The notes below the pieces were generated by a model. The model made no database searches. It was not told where the DNA came from and saw nothing but the letters and a program-made list of their open reading frames with translations. From Hyphomicrobiales bacterium (GTDB lineage: Bacteria > Pseudomonadota > Alphaproteobacteria > Rhizobiales > Rhodobiaceae): a stretch of 64,000 nucleotides of DNA. The position numbers and the translations under genes are program-made. The stretch covers positions 735,118 to 799,117 of the forward strand of contig PKTR01000001.1 in the NCBI GenBank assembly GCA_002869065.1, in the 5' to 3' direction. Position 1 is the stretch's first letter, and each line of letters begins with the position of its first letter. This document shows positions 9,050 to 19,046 of this stretch, piece by piece.

Positions 9050-9757
9050 ATGACCGCAGAACCGAACTCCACACCGCGACCCGTCACCATCGACATCGTG
9101 TCCGATGTCATGTGTCCCTGGTGTTTCATCGGAAAACGACGCCTCGAAAAGGCCCTGGCGCTCGCCGCCGACGTTCCCGTCAACATCCGTTGGCAACCGT
9201 TTCAGCTCGACGCCACGCTGCCGAGTGGCGGCAAGGATCGACAGAAATATCTCGACGAGAAGTTCGGCGGACCTGAAAAGGCCGAGCAGGTGTATGCCCG
9301 CATCCGCGAGGCCGGCGACGGCGAAAACATCCCGTTCGCCTTCGACAAGATTACCCGCTCGCCGAATACCTTCGATGCGCATCGGCTGATCCTCTGGGCC
9401 GAGGCCGGCGGTCATCAGGACCAAATCGTCGAAGCGCTGTTCCAGGCCTATTTCATCGACGGGCGCGACCTGACCAAGACCGAAACGCTGGTCGCGATTG
9501 GCGCTGCGGCCGGCATGGATGCCAAGCATCTCATGATGTCGCTCACCTCCAACCGCGACAAGGACACAGTCTCGCGCGCGCTCGAAACCGCCCGCTCACT
9601 CGGCATCTATTCGGTTCCGAGTTTCATCATCGACAACCGGTTTCTGGCGCAGGGCGCACAGCCACCCGAGATGCTTGCCGACGCGCTTCGCCGCGCCTAT
9701 GCGGACCGGCTCGCCAACCACCCCGACACCAAGGACGCCGGTTCGGCCTTCCCCTGA
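9050..9757 (+). CDS. FrnE-like DsbA-family thiol oxidoreductase
   Basis: 235 residues with a thioredoxin-fold DsbA domain. The redox motif CPWC is at residues 22-25 in SDVMCPWCFIGKRRLEKAL, the signature of the cytoplasmic FrnE subgroup, which is related to 2-hydroxychromene-2-carboxylate isomerase. The cis-proline segment is IYSVPSFIID. There is no signal peptide, so a cytosolic disulfide isomerase or oxidoreductase role is likely. ATG at 9050 fits the family start; an ATG 21 bases upstream is possible. It converges on mfd with only 27 bases between the stop codons. Confidence 0.87.
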   Translation: MTAEPNSTPRPVTIDIVSDVMCPWCFIGKRRLEKALALAADVPVNIRWQPFQLDATLPSGGKDRQKYLDEKFGGPEKAEQVYARIREAGDGENIPFAFDKITRSPNTFDAHRLILWAEAGGHQDQIVEALFQAYFIDGRDLTKTETLVAIGAAAGMDAKHLMMSLTSNRDKDTVSRALETARSLGIYSVPSFIIDNRFLAQGAQPPEMLADALRRAYADRLANHPDTKDAGSAFP

Positions 9758-9784
9758 CGGACCGGACAGGACAGCGGGAGGTGA

Positions 9785-12700
9785 TCAGCTCTCGCGCGAC
9801 AGCCGTACAAGCTTCGCTAGGATCGTCGCGACGCCTTTCAGGCGCTCGTCCTGCTCCGGCCAGTTGCGGACGAACACGACCTTCTGGTCGGGCCGGATCT
9901 TGGCCAACACGCCCTGCTCGGTAATCAGCCGCACGAGACCCGCCGGATTGGAGAATTCGTTGTTGCGGAAAGCGATCACGATACCCTTGGGACCAGCGTC
10001 GACTTTTTCCACATTCGCCTTGCGGCACAGCCCCTTGATGAAGACGATCTTCAACAGCTGCTCGACCTCGTCCGGCAGCCGGCCGAAGCGGTCGACCATC
10101 TCGGCACCGAAGGCGTCGATCTCGTCGGCCTCGGTAAGATCCGCAAGCCGCCGGTAGAGGCTGAGGCGAAGCTGAAGGTCGGGCACGTAGCTTTCCGGGA
10201 TCATCACCGGCGTGCCGAGCGCGATCTGCGGCGACCACTGGTCCTCACCGACGCCATCATCGCCATCGCGAAGCTGCGCGACCGCCTCTTCAAGCATCTG
10301 CTGGTAGAGCTCGAAGCCGACTTCCTTGATGTGGCCGGACTGCTCTTCGCCGACGAGATTGCCGGCGCCGCGAATGTCGAGGTCGTGGCTCGCAAGCTGG
10401 AAGCCGGCGCCGAGCGTGTCGAGCGATTGCAGCACCTTCAGCCGCCGCTCCGCCGTCGGCGTCAGCTTGCCATCCGCCGGCACCGTGAAGAGCGCATAGG
10501 CGCGCAGTTTCGAGCGCCCGACGCGCCCGCGCAGCTGATAGAGCTGGGCAAGGCCGAACATGTCGGCGCGATGCACGATCAGCGTGTTGGCGCGCGGAAT
10601 ATCGAGGCCTGACTCGACAATGGTCGTCGACAGCAGCACATCGTACTGGCCGTCATAGAAGGCTGTCATGATGTCCTCGAGCGTGCCCGGCGTCATCTGC
10701 CCGTGGGCGACGGCGACCTTCACCTCCGGAACGTTGTGGTCGAGGAATTCCTTCGTCTCGGCGAGATCGGAAATGCGCGGGCAGACATAGAACGACTGGC
10801 CGCCGCGATAACGTTCGCGCAGCAACGCCTCGCGCACCACCAGCGGATCGAACGGTGAAATGAACGAGCGCACCGCCAGGCGGTCGACCGGCGGCGTCGC
10901 GATCAGCGAGAGTTCGCGCACACCCGTCAGTGCCAGTTGCAGCGTGCGCGGGATCGGCGTCGCCGTCAGCGTGACGATGTGGACGTCCGACTTCAGCTCC
11001 TTCAGCCGTTCCTTGTGCTTGACGCCGAAATGCTGCTCCTCGTCGATGATGAGAAGCCCGAGGTCGCGGAACTGAATGCCCTTGCCAAGCAGCGCATGCG
11101 TGCCGACCACGATGTCGATGGACCCGTCGGCGATACCCGCCTTGACCCGGTTGACCTCTTTCGTGCCGACGAGCCGCGAGGCCTGCGCCACCTTGACCGG
11201 CAGTCCCCGGAAACGTTCTTCGAAGGTCTTGTAGTGCTGGCGGGCAAGTAGTGTCGTCGGCACGACGACGGCAACCTGCCGCCCCGACATCGCCACCATG
11301 AAGGCCGCGCGCAGCGCCACTTCCGTCTTGCCGAAGCCGACATCGCCGCACACCAGACGATCGGTCGGATGGCCCGACGACAAATCCTCGGCAACCGCCG
11401 TAATCGCCGCAAGCTGGTCCTCGGTTTCCTCATACGGGAACCGCGCGGCGAATTCGTCGACGAGGCCTTCGGGCGTATCGATCACCGGCGCGGTCTTCAG
11501 CGCGCGCGCCGCGGCCGTCTTGATCAGCGCGTCGGCGATCTCGCGGATGCGGCTCTTCATCCGCGCCTTGCGCGCCTGCCAAGCTCCACCGCCAAGCTTG
11601 TCGAGCGCGGCTTCGGTGTCTTCCGACCCGTAGCGCGTCAAAAGCTCGATGTTTTCGACCGGCAGATAGAGCTTGTCGTCGCCGGCGTAGCGGATCTCGA
11701 GACAGTCATGCGGCGCGCCGGCCGCCTCGACCGTCTTCAGCCCGACGAAACGGCCGATGCCGTGGTCGATGTGAACGACCAGATCGCCTTGTGCGAGGCT
11801 CGACGCCTCGGTGATGAAGTCCTGACCCTTCTTGTGCTTGCGCCGCGCGCGCACCAGACGGTCGCCAAGTACGTCCTGCTCGCCGACGACGACGAATTCG
11901 TCGGTCTCGAAGCCACTCTCGATGCCGAGCACGACAAGCGCGGCGACACCCTTCGGCAGCGCCGTCACTTCCGCCCAATTGTCGGCTTCCTTGACCCGGT
12001 CGAGGCCGTGATCGTCGAGCACCTGCCGCAACCGGTCGCGGCTGCCGTCACTCCAGCAGGCGATGATCGCCCGCCGTCCCGACTTCCGCACCTCGCCGAC
12101 ATGGCTGATCAGCGCGTCGAAGACGTTGATGTCGCCGGCAGCCCGTTCGGCCGCAAAGCTGCGCCCACCACGCCCGCCGAGATCGACGTTGGCCGCAAGG
12201 CCGTCATCGGGTGTCGCAAACGGCGTGATGCGCACGGTGCGCTCATCGACGAGCGCCAGCGTCAGCTCGTCCTTGCCGAAATAGAGCGCTTCCGGTTCGA
12301 CCGGCTTGTAGACCGTCGCGCCCGACAGCCCCTTGCCACCGGAACTCTGGATCTCGGACGCCTCGCGCCGCGCGTCGTAGTGCTCATGCACCTGCTCGAT
12401 ACGCTCACGGATCGCTTCGTCGGCGAGCGGATCGAGCACCAGCGGCGCACCGCCGGTAAACGCGAACAGCGGGTCGAGATGATCGTGAAACAGCGGCAGC
12501 CAGTGCTCGAGGCCGGGATATCGCCGCCCCTCGCTGACCGCCTGATAGAGCCCGTCGTCGCGCGTCGTCGCGCCGAAGCGGGAAACATAGGACTGGCGGA
12601 ACCGGCTGATCGCTTCCGGCGTCAGCACGATTTCGTTGGTCGGCACCAGTTCGAGCCGGGTCATCTGCCCGATCGAGCGCTGGCTCTCGACATCGAAGGG

Positions 12701-13300
12701 CCGGATCGATTCCAGCGTGTCGCCGAAGAAGTCGAGCCGCACCGGCTGATCCGTTCCCGGCGCAAAGAGATCGACGATACCGCCGCGCACGGCGAACTCG
12801 CCCGGCTCGCGCACGGTAGCGCTGCGCTGGAAGCCGTTCGATTCAAGCCAACGGGTCAGATCGGTGAGGTCGAGGCGATTGCCCGGCGCGACGGAAAGGC
12901 TCTGCGCGGCGACCCAATCGCGCGGCGGCGCCCGCTGCACCAGCGTGCCGACCGTCGTCAGAAGCACGACCGGCTTGTCGCCTTTTTGAAGATGGGTGAG
13001 CCGGGCAAGCGCTGCCATGCGCAGCGCCGAGACGACCACATTCGGCGAAACGCGGTCATAGGGCAGACAGTCCCAGGCCGGCAGCTGCAGGGTTTCGACG
13101 TCCGGCGCGAAGAAGGCGAGCGCCTCACGCACTGTCGCCAGCCGTCCCGCATCGCGCGCCACATAGACGAGCGACAGCGCGCCATCCTCGGCGAAGCGAT
13201 CGCGCGCCAGCATGCCGATGACGAGGCCCTCGAGCCCGTCGGCGACGCTCGACAGCGTTAGCTTTTCGGTACGGCCAATGAGACCGGTCAGCGCCTTCAC
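9785..13300 (-). CDS. mfd: Transcription-repair coupling factor Mfd
   Basis: 1,171 residues, full length for Mfd. It recognises RNA polymerase stalled at DNA damage, dislodges it by DNA translocation and recruits UvrA. Domains in order: the UvrB-like N-terminal region; the CarD/RID polymerase-binding domain (QGDLVVHIDHGIGRF, then LPVENIELLTRYG); the RecG-like translocase with Walker A GDVGFGKTEVA and the DEEQ box IIDEEQHFGVKHKE; TATPIPRTLQLAL; the TRG-type motifs (LRGRVGRSK); and the C-terminal UvrA-blocking domain. It is followed upstream on the same strand by sdhE, with a 27-base gap. That arrangement next to recG is standard in Rhizobiales. Confidence 0.98.
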   Translation of the reverse strand: MKALTGLIGRTEKLTLSSVADGLEGLVIGMLARDRFAEDGALSLVYVARDAGRLATVREALAFFAPDVETLQLPAWDCLPYDRVSPNVVVSALRMAALARLTHLQKGDKPVVLLTTVGTLVQRAPPRDWVAAQSLSVAPGNRLDLTDLTRWLESNGFQRSATVREPGEFAVRGGIVDLFAPGTDQPVRLDFFGDTLESIRPFDVESQRSIGQMTRLELVPTNEIVLTPEAISRFRQSYVSRFGATTRDDGLYQAVSEGRRYPGLEHWLPLFHDHLDPLFAFTGGAPLVLDPLADEAIRERIEQVHEHYDARREASEIQSSGGKGLSGATVYKPVEPEALYFGKDELTLALVDERTVRITPFATPDDGLAANVDLGGRGGRSFAAERAAGDINVFDALISHVGEVRKSGRRAIIACWSDGSRDRLRQVLDDHGLDRVKEADNWAEVTALPKGVAALVVLGIESGFETDEFVVVGEQDVLGDRLVRARRKHKKGQDFITEASSLAQGDLVVHIDHGIGRFVGLKTVEAAGAPHDCLEIRYAGDDKLYLPVENIELLTRYGSEDTEAALDKLGGGAWQARKARMKSRIREIADALIKTAAARALKTAPVIDTPEGLVDEFAARFPYEETEDQLAAITAVAEDLSSGHPTDRLVCGDVGFGKTEVALRAAFMVAMSGRQVAVVVPTTLLARQHYKTFEERFRGLPVKVAQASRLVGTKEVNRVKAGIADGSIDIVVGTHALLGKGIQFRDLGLLIIDEEQHFGVKHKERLKELKSDVHIVTLTATPIPRTLQLALTGVRELSLIATPPVDRLAVRSFISPFDPLVVREALLRERYRGGQSFYVCPRISDLAETKEFLDHNVPEVKVAVAHGQMTPGTLEDIMTAFYDGQYDVLLSTTIVESGLDIPRANTLIVHRADMFGLAQLYQLRGRVGRSKLRAYALFTVPADGKLTPTAERRLKVLQSLDTLGAGFQLASHDLDIRGAGNLVGEEQSGHIKEVGFELYQQMLEEAVAQLRDGDDGVGEDQWSPQIALGTPVMIPESYVPDLQLRLSLYRRLADLTEADEIDAFGAEMVDRFGRLPDEVEQLLKIVFIKGLCRKANVEKVDAGPKGIVIAFRNNEFSNPAGLVRLITEQGVLAKIRPDQKVVFVRNWPEQDERLKGVATILAKLVRLSRES

Positions 13301-13327
13301 GGGGTTTGCTCCGGGATCCTGCGGAAA

Positions 13328-13621
13328 TCAGCCGCGCTTCAGCAGATCGCCGTGAAAGGCGAGCAGCGTGTCGTAGATCGGCAAGCGGACATCCTCCGGC
13401 ATCTCCTTGGTGCCGGTGATGTAGGAAAAGAGGTCCTGATCGGGGATATCGAGCAGCGCCTCGAACTGATCGAGCTCCTCCTCGCTCATATCGCCCAGCC
13501 GGGCTTCCGCGAAAGGACCCATCAAGAGGTCCATTTCCCGCATGCCGCGATGCCAGGCCCGATAGAGATTGCGCTTTCGGCGAACGTCGAGGCCGGCGCT
13601 CGTACCTTCTAGTCCTGTCAT
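13328..13621 (-). CDS. sdhE: Succinate dehydrogenase assembly factor SdhE (Sdh5 family)
   Basis: 97 residues. SdhE promotes covalent attachment of FAD to the flavoprotein subunit of succinate dehydrogenase. The conserved RGMREMDLLMGPF motif (with the RGxxE core) and the later EEELDQFEALLDIPDQDLFSYI region are diagnostic. ATG at 13621 is chosen because the family starts shortly before RRKRNLYRAWHRG; an upstream extension would be unrelated sequence. It lies just upstream of mfd on the same strand. Its start faces recG across a divergent promoter region of about 170 bases. Confidence 0.93.
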   Translation of the reverse strand: MTGLEGTSAGLDVRRKRNLYRAWHRGMREMDLLMGPFAEARLGDMSEEELDQFEALLDIPDQDLFSYITGTKEMPEDVRLPIYDTLLAFHGDLLKRG

Positions 13622-13794
13622 CGTGCTGGTCCTTCGGAATGCCGTTGAAGCGGCATCGTGTATACCCGCCCATACCGTCCTTGTCAGCCTTTCGCCGACG
13701 GCGTTTTCACAGAACCCATCCCACACCCGGCTGGTCCCGGCGCAGCGGCCGTGGCACAAAGGATCAAACGATCACCGGAGCCCGCCGCAGTCCG

Positions 13795-15900
13795 ATGCGC
13801 CCCGACATCCTCAATCCCCTGTTCCGGCCCCTGACGAGCCTCGACGGCATCGGACCGAAGCTCGACAAGCTGTTCCAGAAATTGCTCGGCGGCGCCCGGG
13901 CGGAACAGCCGGCGCGGATCGTCGACCTGCTGTTTCATCTCCCCGTCGCCCTGATCGACCGTCGCCTGCAGCCGGGCATCGCGATGGCGCCCGAAGGCGC
14001 CGTGGTGACGCTGAAAGTGCGCGTCGACCGCCATCAGCCGACGCCGCAATCCTCGCGCGCGCCCTATCGCGTCTATTGCACCGACGAGACGGGTGAAATC
14101 GCCCTCGTCTTCTTCCATCCGCATCGCGACTGGCTGGCCCGCGCGCTGCCCGTCGACGAGACGCGCTTCATCAGCGGCAAGGTCGAGTGGTTCAACGGCC
14201 GCCCGCAGATGGTCCACCCGGACTACATCGTCGCCGAACATGAGTTCTCCACCCTGCCGCTGGTCGAACCGATCTACCCGATGACGGCGGGCCTTGCCGG
14301 CAAGACCTTGAGAAAAGCGATTGCCGGCGCCCTCGAAGCCCTGCCCCAGTTGCCCGAATGGCTCGACGATGCCTGGATGGAAAAATCCGGCTGGACGTCG
14401 TTTGCCGAAGCGCTGGACGTGCTGCACCACCCCGAGGATGCCGCCGACATAGCGCCGGACAGCCCGTCCGTGTCGCGCCTTGCCTATGATGAATTGCTGG
14501 CAAGCCAGTTAGCGCTGGCATTGGTGCGCAAACACATGCGCCGCACCGCGGGTGAACCGCGCATTGCCGGTGGCGCGCTGAAGGCGAAGCTGCTCGCCGC
14601 GTTGCCCTTTTCGCTGACCGCCAGCCAGACCGAGGCGATCCGGGAAATCGAGGAAGATCTCGCCCGCCCCGACCGTATGTTGCGCCTGCTGCAGGGCGAT
14701 GTCGGCTCCGGCAAGACGGTCGTCGCACTGATCGCCATGGCCTCCGTGATCGAAGCCGGCGCGCAGACGGCCATGATGGCGCCTACCGAACTGCTCGCCC
14801 GGCAGCATATGCGCACCATCGAGCCGCTCGCCGAGGCGGCAGGTCTCACCGCCGCCGTTTTGACGGGCCGTGAAAAGGGCAAGGCGCGTGAAAAGGTTCT
14901 CGCTGGCGTCGCCGACGGTTCGATCCACATCCTGATCGGCACGCACGCCCTGTTCCAGTCCGATGTCGCCTTTCATCATCTGGCGCTTGCCGTCATCGAC
15001 GAGCAGCACCGCTTCGGCGTCCACCCGCGCTTCGCGCTGACCTCCAAGGGCACCGGCACCGACGTGCTTGTCATGACGGCGACGCCGATCCCGCGCACGC
15101 TGGTGCTGACCTATTTCGGCGACATGGATGTTTCCAAGCTGACTGAGAAGCCCGCCGGTCGGCAGCCAATTGAGACCCGCACGGTTTCTCTTGATCGTCT
15201 GTCGGAGGTCGTCGAACGGCTGCGCACCGCGACCCACGACGGCGCCAAGATCTACTGGGTCTGCCCGCTGGTCGAGGAATCGGAAGTCTCCGACCTCGCC
15301 GCCGCGGAAGATCGCCACGCAACGCTGAAATCGGAACTCGGCGACCTGGTCGGCCTCATCCACGGACGCATGAAGGCGGCGGAAAAGGATGCGGCGATGG
15401 AAGCCTTCCGCGCCGGCGAGACCCGCATCCTCGTCTCCACCACCGTGATCGAGGTCGGCGTCGACGTGCCCGACGCGACCATCATGGTGATCGAACACGC
15501 CGAACGCTTCGGGCTCGCCCAGCTGCATCAGTTGCGCGGCCGCGTCGGGCGTGGCGACAAGCCCTCGACCTGCCTGCTGCTCTACAAGGGGCCGCTCGGC
15601 GAAACGGCGCGCGCCCGCCTCGCCATCATGCGCGAGACCGAGGACGGTTTCCGGATCGCCGAGGAAGATCTGCGGCTGCGCGGCGAAGGCGAAGTACTCG
15701 GCACCCGCCAGAGCGGCACGCCGGGCTTTCGCATCGCCCACATCGAAAGCCACGGCGAATTGCTCGAGGCGGCCCGCGACGACGCCCAGCTCATCCTTGC
15801 CCGCGATGCAGACCTCGCGACCGAGAGAGGCGTTGCACTTCGGGTACTCCTCTACCTTTTCGGCCGCGATGAGGCTGTCCGGCTCTTGCGCGCCGGATGA
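13795..15900 (+). CDS. recG: ATP-dependent DNA helicase RecG
   Basis: 701 residues, the usual RecG length. It remodels stalled replication forks and branch-migrates Holliday junctions. Visible features: an N-terminal wedge/OB region starting SLDGIGPKLDKLFQKLLG; Walker A GDVGSGKTVVALIAM; the DEQH box AVIDEQHRFGVHPR; TATPIPRTLVLTYFGDMD; the helicase motif VIEVGVDVPDATIMVIEHAERFG; and LHQLRGRVGRGD. ATG at 13795 matches the family N-terminus; the frame is open further upstream but not RecG-like. It is divergent from sdhE/mfd, so replication-repair helicases sit back to back. Confidence 0.97.
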   Translation: MRPDILNPLFRPLTSLDGIGPKLDKLFQKLLGGARAEQPARIVDLLFHLPVALIDRRLQPGIAMAPEGAVVTLKVRVDRHQPTPQSSRAPYRVYCTDETGEIALVFFHPHRDWLARALPVDETRFISGKVEWFNGRPQMVHPDYIVAEHEFSTLPLVEPIYPMTAGLAGKTLRKAIAGALEALPQLPEWLDDAWMEKSGWTSFAEALDVLHHPEDAADIAPDSPSVSRLAYDELLASQLALALVRKHMRRTAGEPRIAGGALKAKLLAALPFSLTASQTEAIREIEEDLARPDRMLRLLQGDVGSGKTVVALIAMASVIEAGAQTAMMAPTELLARQHMRTIEPLAEAAGLTAAVLTGREKGKAREKVLAGVADGSIHILIGTHALFQSDVAFHHLALAVIDEQHRFGVHPRFALTSKGTGTDVLVMTATPIPRTLVLTYFGDMDVSKLTEKPAGRQPIETRTVSLDRLSEVVERLRTATHDGAKIYWVCPLVEESEVSDLAAAEDRHATLKSELGDLVGLIHGRMKAAEKDAAMEAFRAGETRILVSTTVIEVGVDVPDATIMVIEHAERFGLAQLHQLRGRVGRGDKPSTCLLLYKGPLGETARARLAIMRETEDGFRIAEEDLRLRGEGEVLGTRQSGTPGFRIAHIESHGELLEAARDDAQLILARDADLATERGVALRVLLYLFGRDEAVRLLRAG

Positions 15901-16032
15901 AGCCGGACTACCCATGCGCGGAACATGGGCGCGCCTTGCACTTGTTGCGCGAACGCGACAGACTTTGCACCGGGGTATACGGCCCGGCGGAATCCCCGTA
16001 ACCGACGAGACGGCAGCAGGCATCAGAGCATC

Positions 16033-17211
16033 ATGAACACTGTTGCGGCCAGCAATGCGATCTTTCAGCGTTTTGCGCTTGCGCTAGCAGCCGTCTTGGC
16101 GCTCGCATTGTCGGGTTGCGCCTCCATCGTTCCGCCCGAGCGCGCTCTGGCAATTTCGACCGCGCAGGCTTCCGGGGCCGAGGTCCACCGCCTTTTCGTG
16201 GCGACCACCCGTGAAGAAGCCGAAACCGATCTCGAAATGTTCAACGGCGAGCGCGGCGACGAGACGAGTTTCGCGACACTCGACATCTCCGTTCCCCCGA
16301 CCCATCAGGTCGGCTCGATCGAATGGCCGTCGACCGAAAACGGCGACCCGCAGCGCCACTTCGTGACTCGCGACCGGCGTCAGATCGAAAAGGCAACCTT
16401 TCGCGACGCGATCCGCCGCGACATCGCCTCCAAGCCGCGCGGACAACGCAGCGTGCTGATCTTCGTGCACGGCTACAACACCAAGTTCGCCGAGGCCGTC
16501 TATCGCTTCGCCCAGATCGTCCATGACGGCAACTACGCCGGCACGCCAATTCTGTTCACCTGGGCGTCGCGCGGCCACCTCGTCGACTATGTCTATGACC
16601 GCGACAGCGCGACCGCTGCCCGCGATTCCCTCGAGGACCTCATCGTGCTCGCCCGCAACGCCGGCGCCGAACGGGTCAACATCGCCGCCCACTCGATGGG
16701 GAGCTGGGTCCTGCTCGAGGCGTTGCGCCAATCGGAAATCGCCGGCCACGCGCGCAAGGGAGCCCCGTTCGGCGCGGTCGTTCTCGCCTCGCCCGACGTC
16801 GATGTCGACGTCTTCAAATCGCAGATGAAGCACCTGAAGAGCCAGCACCTGCCGATGACCGTGATCGTCTCGCGCGACGACCGGGCGCTGACGCTGTCGC
16901 AGAAGCTCGCCGGCAACAAGCCGCGCGTCGGCATCTACGAAGACGACAAGGAATTGGCCGAACTCGGGGTCGTTGTCGTCGACATCACCGATATCAAGGG
17001 CCAGGGCGGTCTCAACCACACCAAGTTCGCCGGCTCGCCGGAAGTCGTCCAGCTGATCGGCCCGCGCCTCAACGATACGGCGGCCATGGACGGCAAGCGC
17101 GTCACCGTCGGCGACCGCATTGGCACGATCACCCGCAATGTCGGTGGCGTCGTGGGTGCAACGACCGGCATTGTGGTCACCGCCCCCTTATCGATCCTCG
17201 GACGACCCTGA
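16033..17211 (+). CDS. Alpha/beta hydrolase lipoprotein (DUF900 family)
   Basis: 392 residues. The N-terminus is a lipoprotein signal: hydrophobic residues 12-25 followed by the lipobox LSGC, so it is probably membrane-anchored in the periplasm. The hydrolase core shows LIFVHGYNTKF (oxyanion-hole strand), TWASRG, and the nucleophile elbow AHSMGSW with the serine in a GxSxG-like context. A catalytic aspartate lies probably in SPDVDVDVF and a histidine in LNHTKF. These DUF900 proteins are predicted esterases of unknown substrate. ATG at 16033 is chosen because it places the lipobox correctly; the longer open frame from 15925 would spoil it. Confidence 0.85.
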   Translation: MNTVAASNAIFQRFALALAAVLALALSGCASIVPPERALAISTAQASGAEVHRLFVATTREEAETDLEMFNGERGDETSFATLDISVPPTHQVGSIEWPSTENGDPQRHFVTRDRRQIEKATFRDAIRRDIASKPRGQRSVLIFVHGYNTKFAEAVYRFAQIVHDGNYAGTPILFTWASRGHLVDYVYDRDSATAARDSLEDLIVLARNAGAERVNIAAHSMGSWVLLEALRQSEIAGHARKGAPFGAVVLASPDVDVDVFKSQMKHLKSQHLPMTVIVSRDDRALTLSQKLAGNKPRVGIYEDDKELAELGVVVVDITDIKGQGGLNHTKFAGSPEVVQLIGPRLNDTAAMDGKRVTVGDRIGTITRNVGGVVGATTGIVVTAPLSILGRP

Positions 17212-17297
17212 CCAACCCCGGCCGTCCGACCGCACCACGAGCGGACTGGCAACCGCGTCCACCCATGCTATCCTCCCGGCCGCGACGCATTCGCAAC

Positions 17298-17304
17298 AGG
17301 GAGG
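17298..17304 (+). promoter_or_regulatory. Strong ribosome binding site that fixes a TTG start for nthA
   Basis: AGGGAGG lies 9 bases before the TTG at 17314. The next in-frame ATG (17374) has no such site and would remove the histidine-rich N-terminus. Confidence 0.65.
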
Positions 17305-17313
17305 CAACCGGGC

Positions 17314-17952
17314 TTGGCGCACGATCACTCACACGGTCATGACCACGATCACGATCACTCGCATCTCGACGACATGGCGCTGCGCATCCGAGCGCTGGAG
17401 ACGATCCTGACCGAAAAAGGGTACATCGACCCTGCCGCTCTCGACGTGATCATCGAGACTTACGAGAAAAAGGTCGGACCGCGAAACGGGGCCCGCGTCG
17501 TCGCCCGCGCCTGGAGCGATCCCGACTATCGCGCACGGCTTCTCGATGACGGCACGGCAGCGATCGCCGAACTCGGCTACAGCGGCCGCCAGGGCGAACA
17601 TATCGTCGTCGTCGAAAACACGCCGGACGTCCACAACATGGTAGTCTGCACGCTTTGCTCCTGTTACCCGTGGTCGGTGCTCGGCCTGCCGCCGGTCTGG
17701 TACAAATCCGCGCCCTATCGCTCCCGCGCCGTCAACGATCCCCGTGGCGTACTTGCCGAGTTCGGGGTGACACTGCCCGCGGATACCGAGATCCGCGTGT
17801 GGGATTCGACGTCCGAGATGCGCTACCTCGTGTTGCCCATGCGCCCGGCCGGCACCGAAGGACTCGGTGAAGAAGCCCTCGCCGATCTCATCACCCGCGA
17901 TTCGATGATCGGCACAGGATTGGCCCTTGAGCCAGCGGGGTCACCGGCATGA
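17314..17952 (+). CDS. nthA: Nitrile hydratase subunit alpha, cobalt type
   Basis: 212 residues. With the beta subunit it hydrates nitriles to amides. The metal site is the claw motif CTLCSC at residues 112-117 in [18 protein letters not shown]; threonine after the first cysteine is the mark of the cobalt enzyme (iron enzymes have CSLCSC). The N-terminus is rich in His and Asp ([16 protein letters not shown]), possibly a metal-collecting tail. Start is a TTG supported by AGGGAGG at 17298. Its ATGA stop-start overlap with the beta gene shows an operon, nthA-nthB-accessory. The convergent Ni/Co transporter at 19047 may supply its metal. Confidence 0.95.
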   Translation: MAHDHSHGHDHDHDHSHLDDMALRIRALETILTEKGYIDPAALDVIIETYEKKVGPRNGARVVARAWSDPDYRARLLDDGTAAIAELGYSGRQGEHIVVVENTPDVHNMVVCTLCSCYPWSVLGLPPVWYKSAPYRSRAVNDPRGVLAEFGVTLPADTEIRVWDSTSEMRYLVLPMRPAGTEGLGEEALADLITRDSMIGTGLALEPAGSPA

Positions 17953-18617
17953 CCACGATCCACGACATGGGCGGCGTACATGGTTTCGGAACCGTGGTGC
18001 CCGAGGCCGACGAACCGATGTTCCACGCGGAATGGGAAAAGCGCGTTCTCGCCGTAACGCTTGCCTGCGGCGCAACCGGCAGCTGGACCCTCGACGCCTC
18101 GCGCTTTGCCCGCGAAAGCCTGCCGCCGGCGCAATACGTCACCTCGAGCTACTATCAGATCTGGTATGCCGCCCTTGTCGAACTGTTGAAGGCGAACGGG
18201 CTCATCAGCGAGGACGATCTTGCCGCTGGCCACGCCGTCACCCCGGCGAAGCCCGTGACACGGATCCTGAAAGCCGATGCGGTCGAAGCCGCCCTCGCCA
18301 AAGGTGGCCCCGTCGACCGGCCCGCAACCGCCGAGCCGCGTTTCGCCGTCGGCGACCGGGTGCGCACGCGCGTGACCAATCCGGCAACCCACACGCGCCT
18401 GCCGCGCTATGCGCGCGGCCGCGTCGGCATCATCCACCGCCGCAACGGCTTCCACGTCTTCCCCGACAGCAATGCGGTCGGCACCGGCGAAAACCCGCAA
18501 TGGCTCTACAACGTCCGCTTCGAGGCGGAAACGTTGTGGGGCGCGGATGCCGAGCCGCGCTCCGCCGTCCATATGGATCTTTGGGAAAGCTATATCGAAC
18601 CGGAGCAGGCCGAATGA
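17949..18617 (+). CDS. nthB: Nitrile hydratase subunit beta
   Basis: 222 residues, the normal size. It opens with the conserved [16 protein letters not shown] and ends with the SH3-like barrel typical of the beta subunit ([29 protein letters not shown], then [13 protein letters not shown]). It forms the heterodimer interface around the alpha-subunit metal claw. It overlaps nthA by 4 bases at its start and the accessory gene by 4 bases at its end, so the three are translationally coupled. Confidence 0.95.
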   Translation: MTTIHDMGGVHGFGTVVPEADEPMFHAEWEKRVLAVTLACGATGSWTLDASRFARESLPPAQYVTSSYYQIWYAALVELLKANGLISEDDLAAGHAVTPAKPVTRILKADAVEAALAKGGPVDRPATAEPRFAVGDRVRTRVTNPATHTRLPRYARGRVGIIHRRNGFHVFPDSNAVGTGENPQWLYNVRFEAETLWGADAEPRSAVHMDLWESYIEPEQAE

Positions 18618-19024
18618 CATCGTCGTCCGATACCGCACCGATCATCATCACCACGGCAACACAGGCCGCGCTGGACGCGATTCCCTCACTGCCGCGCGAC
18701 GATAACGGACCCATCTTTGCTGCCCCCTGGCAGGCGCAGGCCTTCGCCATGACGGTCGCGCTGCACGAGGCCGGCCTGTTCACCTGGCCGGAATGGACCG
18801 AAACCTTCGCCGCTGAAATCAAGCGCGCGCAGGCCGAGGGCGATCCCGACCTCGGCGACACCTATTATCTGCACTGGCTCGCGGCGCTTGAAACCATCGT
18901 CACAGACAAGGGCGCGGCGACCGCCGAAACGCTCATGGAAGTCAAGGACGCCTGGGACCGTGCCGCGCATGCGACGCCGCATGGCCAGCCGATCGTGCTC
19001 GGCGCCGACAAGCGCCAACAATAG
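18614..19024 (+). CDS. Nitrile hydratase accessory protein (activator, beta-like)
   Basis: 136 residues, homologous to the N-terminal half of the beta subunit and to the P14K/NhlE self-subunit-swapping chaperones that deliver the cobalt-loaded, oxidised alpha subunit. The signature is GPIFAAPWQAQAFAMTVALHEAGLFTWPEW. The open frame runs far upstream, but the real start is the ATG at 18614, which overlaps the nthB stop by 4 bases. It ends with TAG at 19022-19024, 22 bases from the convergent transporter gene. Confidence 0.9.
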   Translation: MTSSSDTAPIIITTATQAALDAIPSLPRDDNGPIFAAPWQAQAFAMTVALHEAGLFTWPEWTETFAAEIKRAQAEGDPDLGDTYYLHWLAALETIVTDKGAATAETLMEVKDAWDRAAHATPHGQPIVLGADKRQQ

Positions 19025-19046
19025 GCAATTTACGCCCGGCGGCAGA

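Noticed and set aside
11369-13261. 630-codon open frame antisense to mfd
   Set aside because: Mfd is unmistakable on the other strand; the antisense product is charged, repetitive and unlike any family.
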